This document shows, in pieces, positions 37,228 to 46,200 of a DNA stretch of 64,000 nucleotides (positions are counted from its first letter, which is position 1; each line of letters starts with the position of its first letter). Origin of the DNA: Liolophura sinensis (taxonomy: Eukaryota; Mollusca; Polyplacophora; Chitonida; Chitonidae); the NCBI RefSeq assembly GCF_032854445.1, contig NW_027017954.1, forward strand, positions 310,001 through 374,000, written 5' to 3'. A program made the translations under genes and the position numbers. A model generated the notes under the pieces. That model was given only the letters and a program-made list of their open reading frames with translations. It did no database searches and had not been told where the DNA came from.

Positions 37228-40200
37228 AAATGCCAGACTTATCCAGTGCTACAACTTTCATTTTCTGCTTGCGCGTACAGCGTGTGTATCTCGATATATT
37301 GCAATCTAACTCAAACGGATTGTAATATTGTGTTTTGTTTTCTGTTTTACTTGAATGAAGCCTGTGAAGCAGGTAAATATGGCCACGACTGTAACGAGAC
37401 CTGTGGATCGTGTGCACGTGGACCAGACAGCTGTAACACTACATCCGGGCACTGTCCGGGTGATCCCAGATGCATGCCCGGATATTCTGGTTTGAAATGT
37501 AAAGGTGAGTCGGGAATATTGTTTTCAATGCTTCTCTCTTACATGTCACCAGATATTTTTATAAGTGATATTTATTATTTTTCACATATTTTTTCGAGAA
37601 CGGAAGTCCGAGGTTTTTTTGAAATGAATCTGACCTCAATTACCAATACCTACTTTTCCGGCAGCAAACAGAGGTTTATGGGTCAGTTCACGTACAAAAG
37701 GTTTGACACAGTAAAGATACAGAGCGATACAAAACCAAAATTGATCTTGAGATATGCTAATTATAAAACGGTAACTGCATCCCCATGCTCAAAACCATTT
37801 TAATAAGTACAAGTCAGATGTTAATACTTGGACTAAATTACCTTAAAGCAATAGTACTGATCACGACTGAGTAACTCCTTTTATACATTGCTTATGACAA
37901 CGCGATCACTAATGATCAATTCGTAAATTCCCAGCCCATCCACAAAGTAGGACCAGCTATAGATTGTGGACTGCCTAAAGCGATCGCGTCAGTATTATTA
38001 TTCATGGGAAATCGTAACTTATGACCTGGAAATTTTACAAACTGTCTAGCCAAGTGATATAGATGTCCCCAGGCAAAAGCAGGCCCCAAGAGAGCTTCCA
38101 GTAAAGCAGAAACCATTGAAAAGCATTGCTGAGGAAATCTCTCAATTTTTTAAAAAAAAATTGTCATAGAACCTATACGCAGTAAAAAGTTGAATTCATT
38201 TCACAAATGTTCTTAAGGCCAAATAAAGATAGAAGTTATCGGCTAATTCCGAATTCAAAAGGTCTTAACCTGTATGTAGAATACTTCCATGTTAAAATGG
38301 TCATTATCACTGTCTCAATGCCTGTGTGTCTGACAACAGACAAACCAACCAGAATTATTACACAGTTGTGAGAAATTGCTACACAATAGCTTCACAATTC
38401 TTGTTTTAATGACGTCCAGTTTTTCAGGCGTAATGTATGCACCATTCAAATACAAACAGGTGGAAATTGTCTTGAGAGAACAAAATGGTGATTTGGACAA
38501 AACAATGCAATTGTCCCAGAAGTTACGGGAAGACTTCACCTGGTGGATACGCTCCACTGAGCATAGCTCACACCACATATCACACGGCCAGTCAGATGTA
38601 GTTCTGTATTCTGACGCGAGTTGAAAAATTGGTTGGGGTGAGTTATGCATCAGGTGCAAGCTGGCCGTGTTACATGTAGGGGCTGTGTTACATGTGGGGG
38701 CCGTGGTACAGGTGAGGGCCGTGTTACATTTGCCGCCACTGCGGTCAGGGTGAAGAACAATATCACAGAAAATACGAGCTCTGAGAAGGTTGTTTAACTG
38801 TAAAATCCTGTCAAGATTTTATTGATGGCAAAAATGTGAGAATTATGATTGACAATATGATAGCGGTGTTAGAAATAAATCATATGGGGGCAAGTCATTG
38901 AAAAGTGTGTAATCACTTAGGTTATGATATACGGCACGTGTGCACTCAGCAAGGTATTTTGTTGAACTTATCTCACTTAGCTGGAAAACAAAACGCTGAA
39001 GTTGATTAAAAATCTCGTACAAAACGTAGAGAAACAGATTGGATGTTTGACAGAACAGTGTTTTTAACCGCAATGTCAGTATTGGGTATTACACCAAATA
39101 TTGACCCATTTGCATCACGGTTAAATTCTACATCCGTATGTATCATCCCCTTCTGACCCAGGGGCATATGCTGTTGATTCATTTACAATTTCATATGCTG
39201 TCGATTCTTTTACAATTTCCTGGAAATGTTATAACTGTATGCTTTCCCCCGTGTCAGCATAGCCTCGGTTGATCATTCGGTGACGGCATTTTGCCATATA
39301 GCTGTTGAGAGTGACCTCACAAGACCGCCGAGCTCTCTCCTACCATCGGTATTAAACAATATGACAATGAGAAATACAATAAGACAATATGACGTCTGAT
39401 ACCCAACCAAAAAGTATCAGCTCTGTTCCGTGTTGAAAAGGCCGGTGTTTCTTGTAGTTTGGCACTCGTTCTTGGGCGATGTTTGTGGACACAAGCGTCT
39501 TGTTTTAGCGGTTCTCCTAGAACTCGTCCTGCATGGGTGTAAGCATTTGGCCTGTCTGGCTGTATCGATTTCAGGGAATTTATCGAACATAGCAGGACCT
39601 TCTGAGTGGTAAGAGACCCTTTCATTCAGATTTGGTCGAGATATTTGCGTCATAAATCTGACTTTGCTAGGTAAAAATGATGCAAAGTCACAATATTTTT
39701 CTTCAAGCAATGACTCTCCCGAGGCGATTTTCTTGCCCTGGCAAGTTACAGCAGTCTCCTGGCCAACACGTACGCATTATGACAGCTGTTTTCAGTTCCC
39801 TGCTCATAAATGTGTGGTTCAAATGAATCAGTTTAACATTTAAACTAACCGCAAAATCCAATTTATTGCATCAATATCTGCTTATCCACTACACCAAACC
39901 ACACTGACAGTCGAGAGCTTATAGTGACCCTTTAAGCGATAGTGATTGGCTAATGTCATAAGGGCTTCTACAACATGGCTAGTCGGAGAGAATTGTCCAT
40001 CAGTGCCATATCCCCAGTGCTGAACTTCATCTTCTCACCTTTCCAAACTTCACAGATTTCTTTCACATATTTTTCTGTGATAGCTGTGTGCTATACCATT
40101 GTTTAGTGTATATATAGTGACAGACTTCATGTTCGCTTTATGAATTGGTTATTAGTGATCACGTTGTCACGAGGAATGCATAAAATAAGTTTCAACCTCA

Positions 40201-43200
40201 TAATATTGTGATCGATATTTTGTCTTATGCTAATTTAGCCCAAATATTGACCTCTGACCCGTTCTCAAATAGTTTTAAGCATGGAGGTGGAACTACCATT
40301 ACCATTTCATAATTAGCATATCTCAAGGTATTTTTTGATGAAAAAAACTTTCTTTGTACGCGACATGACCGACAAAAGCCATAATTAGCGCTAATATGGC
40401 GGTTGGCTTGGCTTGGTAAATAGATTGAGAACTAAAGAAGTGATCTGGTTACCATGACGAATGTAATAAACGAGTTTCTTCCTCGTATTCAACCGTGACC
40501 GATAAACTGTATTTTTTAAAAATAATTGTGCAGTCACCTGAGGTATTGAGATCTTTCCATCCAAACTCTTTTATGAACTTTAACAAATAATAATATGTCT
40601 CAAGTTACAGAGAGCTGAATAAAGGCGACTCGCTAAAAGAGATAGGCTACAGTACGTAGGGCACTGTGTGGCTGGCTATCTCACCCTACGTGAAGGATTC
40701 CACCAATCTCTACAACGTGAACCTATCCTTACATTTGGTACACACGGATTCCCTATGTCATCCAAGTGTATATATGTCAAAAGATGCATTGATAAAGCAT
40801 GCTTAAGCAGTAATCCAGCCATTCAAGCATTTGAATTAACGTCCGTCATGTTTTGATTTAGAACTGCCTCCAAGTCCAGGTAAAGCGTGTGCTGCCTGTT
40901 CGAAATTTCTTCCAACGGTGTTTTCCTTCAATGTAATATGGTTTTCTTTTTTTATATCTAGAGTGAAAGTTTGTAATTGGGTTTTGCACTTCGCCATTGA
41001 AAATACTTAACAGCTGGATTTTCATTAAAGAGGGTTTACTGGTACACGCTTTAACATCTTTCAAACTCGGATAACTAATAAATTCAAAGTATACCAGACC
41101 TAAGGATGGACTCAAGGTACAACTATCTACTATCTCCAAACCGTCGACTCCAAGCGGCGTACTCTTTTGTTACTTTTTGCAATGCATCACTGTTCCTGTA
41201 CAGTTGTATTCGTAAAGCAATGTAGGTGTTTAGAACCGGGTTGTTAAACTACGATTTCAGTGTAATAATTGACCTGGAAAAATGGAAGACAGTGTTCTTC
41301 TGCTTATTCATTATAATGGGAGAAAAGCGGGTAAAGCCACGACCATCGGCAGATTGTTGGCGTATCTTCTCACGTAGGACCCACAGGAAGCGACCGCTTT
41401 GGTGACGCCCTTGTGTCATTGCGCTGCGTTATCATACTAACCATTTGGCCACTAAATATTTTTTGAACTTTTGACTTTTTTGACAGGATGTGATGCTGGG
41501 TTTTGGGGAGCCGATTGTGAGCAAAAATGTGGGGAATGTTATAACAACGTCACGTGTAACAGAACATCCGGGGACTGTCCAGTCAGAGACGAGAATCCCC
41601 GCTGTAAGGCCGGTTTCTTGGGATCTCACTGTCGACAAAGTTAGTATGCCAGTCGCTTGTATTAAATCAAAATGCCTGTTGTTACTAACTAAAAACCTTC
41701 CCCTTCTGAAAGAGTCTTATTCTATATCACTTCTCCCTACACATACCTTAGCAAAGTGTTTACATATTTACGATCAAACCATCCGGAATTTCTTTACGTT
41801 ATTCTATATGTATGGCCTGCGGAGTTGTGAAGCTGGCAGTCATTTACTAAGGTCCACAACAGTCACTTAGAAAGTCCACTTGACCTTGCGTAAGGTTTGT
41901 CGCTTATCTGAGAGGTAAACAAACCAGTTGTTTCTCATCTTTGCTCTCCTATAGTGGTACTATTACATATTTGGGGCTTGTCCGGGAACTAAAATCTGCT
42001 CGTGCTAGATTATAGCACGTTAATTGTCAGCGGTGTTAGCGGTGCTTAGAGGTGTTTTGATTCCTATTTTGGATCAAACAGAGATTGACATTTTGTAAAA
42101 CTACTAATGTAGTTTCTTTGTACACTATATTGTGTCATTATGGCTGAGGAATTTAATGTACCTTCAATCTTTGATTGTGAGGATTTGTCGGTTGTTACGT
42201 TGTCTACGAAGGCAGATTTAAAGAAAATATCTGACATGTTTCAATTAGACTTAAGCCAGAAGCCCTAAGAGTCTTAGAAAGTTGAAAGTTAGAAAGGGGA
42301 AGAGAGTTTAAGTTAGAGACGGTGATATTAAAAAAAGGAAGAAAGAGAGAAACAGAGTTAAAACAGGAGTTCAAACTGAAGGAACCCCGGGTTAAAAGTA
42401 GTGATAAAGAAGCTGTTAGTCGTAGTCAGCAAGGGATTGGTTTGGCCCAAAGCCTTCGATTAGTGCCCAAATACGATGATAAGGCTGTAGAAAGTTTTTT
42501 TCTGTCCCAAAATTTGAGGAAGTGACTGTTAACTTGGAGTGGCCTGAAGGTACTGGACAATGTTACTGCAGAGTACATTGGAAGGTTAAGCTGCAGAGGT
42601 CTATTCTACTTTGTCGGTAGATCAGTCTTCAGTTTACAACACAGTCAAGGCACTGGTCTTGTCTGCTTTTGAGCGCTTGTGCCGGAGGCCTGTAGACAGA
42701 AGTTCAGACAGTTAAGGAAACAGCTGATGAAACTTACATGGAGTTTGCCAGGTGTAAAGAAACACTGTTTAATAGCTTGTATAGGGCTCTGACGTTAGGT
42801 CATTCTTTTCAGAATTTAAGGGAGGCTATTCTCTTGGAAGAATTTAAGAACAATGTTGGAAATGAGGTCAAGGCTCATTTAGGTGAACAGAAGGTCAAGC
42901 ACATAAAGACCACGGCAAGTTTGGCTGATGAATATGAGTTAAATCTAAATAGTAATGAACAAAATTTTCAGACTAAATTTCAGAAGTGGAATTCCGACAA
43001 AAAGATTTCAAATTTTAGTACTGATAAGCAGATAACAAAAGTCAAATGTGTGTTTTTCTTCTGATACGTTCCCCGTCAACATACGCAGTTTTTGTCCTAT
43101 CGTCAAATCATACGTTAAAGAGGTAGGACAGACAACAGAGACATACTGGGGATTCATGTCTGATGGTGTGGTTACTGTGAATGGAGTTACCTCCCCTGTT

Positions 43201-46200
43201 CGTATACTTAGGAATCTTCGGGCAAATCAGCCTGATGTTAGAAGATGTTATTCCGATAAGGCTGCCAGTCATGTTCTGATCCAGGGTTTTAATGGAATTT
43301 TTATGTCTGTTCCCTTACTAGAGGTTACCATAACTTCTGATTTGGTTACTGAAGGGGTTGTTAAGAGTTTGCCTGAGAAAAGTATTTTCTTTTTTTGCTC
43401 GGTAATGACTTAGCATGAAATTAAGTTAAGGTTTGTCCTCATGTCTGCAGTGTACAGGTTTTTGGACGAAAATACAAAAGACCTACGGAGAGTTTCCAGG
43501 TATATTTCCCTCTCCAGGTCACAGAAAAGAGCTAGGGAGAAGGAAGACAATTCTTCTGTAACCATCGGGGATTCAGCGGGTAATATTAATTGGGCTGAAA
43601 CGTTCTTTCATGATATTGATGGTGTAGAGAATGTAAGGGAATTAAGTAAGTCTGCTTTATTTTTCGAGGGAATAGCTGGAGGATGGGCTGTTGAGAAGAA
43701 AGTATTGACTGCCTCATGTATCAGCTAATGATTAAGCAAATTTGAATCAAGATTTCTCACCTCTAACTGTAGACAGGAACTACTTAAGATGGGTCATGAG
43801 ATTCCAATAGGTGGACATTTAGGCATTAGAAAATAAAATCGCTCTCTATATTTATTGGTCTAAGATTCACAGGGATGTGGTTAATTTCTGTAAGACAGGT
43901 CACACCTGTCAGCTTGTAGGAAACCCACAGCATAGTATATGGCCTGCATCCTTAATTCCAAATCCGGGTTTTAGTGTGCCTTTTAGTAAGGTACTTATTG
44001 ACTATTATGGATAGAGCTAACAGATACAGCTAACTACACCTCGGATAGTTAATAGTCTGTGAATCTTTTCACCAGATATGGTTTACCTAAGGAAATACAA
44101 ACTGACCAGGGCTCCATCGTTATGTCTGGTTTATATCAGGAAGTTATGTGGGATTAAGCAGCTTTAATCCACACCTTATCACTGTCGATCCCAAGGGGCT
44201 TTGGAAATATACCACCAAATCATGAAGAGTGCTCTACGAGCATATTGTATGGAAAATTCTGAAACTTGGGACAAAGCGATAAAATTTGTATTGCTTGCCT
44301 CTAGAGATACTCCTTTTGAGAACACTGGGATTAGTCCATTGGAGTTGGTGTATGGTCTTAAGGTTAGATGTCCTCAGGAAACAGAAGTAACCTTATTAGA
44401 GTATGTTTGCCCATACCTCACCAACCGCTTAAGGCCAAGTTTAGTGGACTATATCGGTTAGCAAAAAGCTAACGTTGTTAACTACATTATTAGCACACCT
44501 GGTCATCGGGAAACTGTCACATGTCGCATTAATATATTGAGCATTTTAGGTAAAGTGTTAAGTCACCTTTCTAAATGTCGGAAACAGGAGTGGCTCAGTT
44601 GGTTAGCGCGCTAACGCAGCGTAATGACCCGGAAGCCTTCACCAATGAGGTCGCTGTGAGTTCAAGTCAAGCTCATGCTGGCTTCCTTTCCGACCGTACG
44701 TGGGAAGGTCTTCCATCAACCTGCGGATGGTCGTGGGTTTCCCCCAGGCTCTGCCTGGTTTCCTCCCACCATAATGCTGGCGGCTGTCGTATAAGTGAAA
44801 TATTCTTGAGTACGGCGTAAAACACCAATCAAATAAATAAATAAATAAAATATGTTTGGATGTACCTGGTTGTACTAATGCTGCAGGACATGATGTAGAT
44901 GTAGGAGGGGCTGTACCCATCAAACATCACCCTTTCAGGATTAACCCTGCAATGCTAAAGCTTGTTAACTAGGAAATACGGTACATGTTAGACAGCGGGG
45001 TTATAGGGCATAGCCGGAGTGGCTGTTGTTCACCAACTGTAGTTATTTCTAAGTTCGATGGTTCTATACGCCTATATGTGGATTACAGAAAGATCAATGC
45101 TGTAAACAAGACGGATTCTTATCCTATTCCTCGTAGTGAGGATTGTACTGATAGGGTAGGAAATGCCAAGTTTATTACTAAGATTGCTCTTAGTAAGAAC
45201 CTGGTAAACATCTCGAAAAGATATTCTCTTGATTGTCTTAATTAGGTTTAGTGACTGATCTCAAGAAGAATTTGCCAAAGAACAAGCGACATACCTTTGC
45301 CCTTCGTTCAGCCAAAGTCCAGGCCATACTATCTTTACCAGTGCATACTTGTAGGAAAGACCTTCTTAGAGTGCTTGGGGTATGTAGTTTTACCGTACGT
45401 TTGTGTCCCATTTCAGCGATCTTGCTGTTCCATTGACTCTGTTGCGCAGAACGAATGTCAAGTGTGTATGGTCAGATAGTTGTTAGTCAGTCTTAATGGG
45501 TTAAAGGACATTCTATCTAAACGTCCTATTTTCAAAGCTCCAAATCTAAGCCGTCCTTTTCAGATGCCTAGTGACATGGAAGATGGAACAGAACAGCCTG
45601 TGAGCTATTTCTCTAGGAACTTAAATAGACATCAAAGGAATTAGTCCACCACAGAAAAGGAGGCGTCTGGCCTGGTGCTGGCTGTACAGCATTTCGAATT
45701 GTAATTGACCAGTTGCTCTGGTAATATCACTTTGTATACTAATCACGACCCTTTGGTGTTCTTAGAAAAGTTTTAAGAACAAGAATCACGATGGTATTTG
45801 ACCTTACAGCCTTATGCTGTGGAAATTATACATATTGCTTGTAAGAAAAACAGTGTGGCTGACATGCTATCGAGAGCTTGGTTGACATTTGTGTATGCAT
45901 ATTTCTTTCTGTACGTACATTTTTCCCTTATTACATCATTTTGTCATTCTGGTATATATGTGTTATAATTAGTGATTGTAAAAAAAAATGGGTACTTATG
46001 TACAGTTATCTTTTCTTTTTGGGGGAGAGGAAGTGTTACGTACCACGTCTTTAAATATTGTATTATTTTTTTGTTATTTGTTCCTGAGTCAGTGCCTGAC
46101 TTACATTGTTCCCTCTGTGCCTGCTTTGCACTGTAATTCAGTCTAGCGTTCTCGGGGCTTCGGGGTTTATGAGTATAGTGTCATCGTACATAGAGTACAC

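Larger units (their letters stand above)
36800..37600 (+). repeat. Partial third EGF cassette
   Basis: The intron part (GTATGTTGGAGCAATTATGTC, ACATTATAGCTATTACC, CCAAAGGA) and the type b exon match cassettes 1 and 2. The type a exon is missing. A poly-C tract and an AT microsatellite lie just before the exon. Confidence 0.75.

Noticed and set aside
37108-37360. Coding sequence upstream of EGF exon 11
   Set aside because: The frame runs through an (AT)n microsatellite in the intron. The acceptor at 37359-37360 and the sister exons define the true start.
44591-44668. tRNA gene
   Set aside because: A- and B-box-like motifs belong to the head of a SINE. Flanking core and tail are those of the repeated element.
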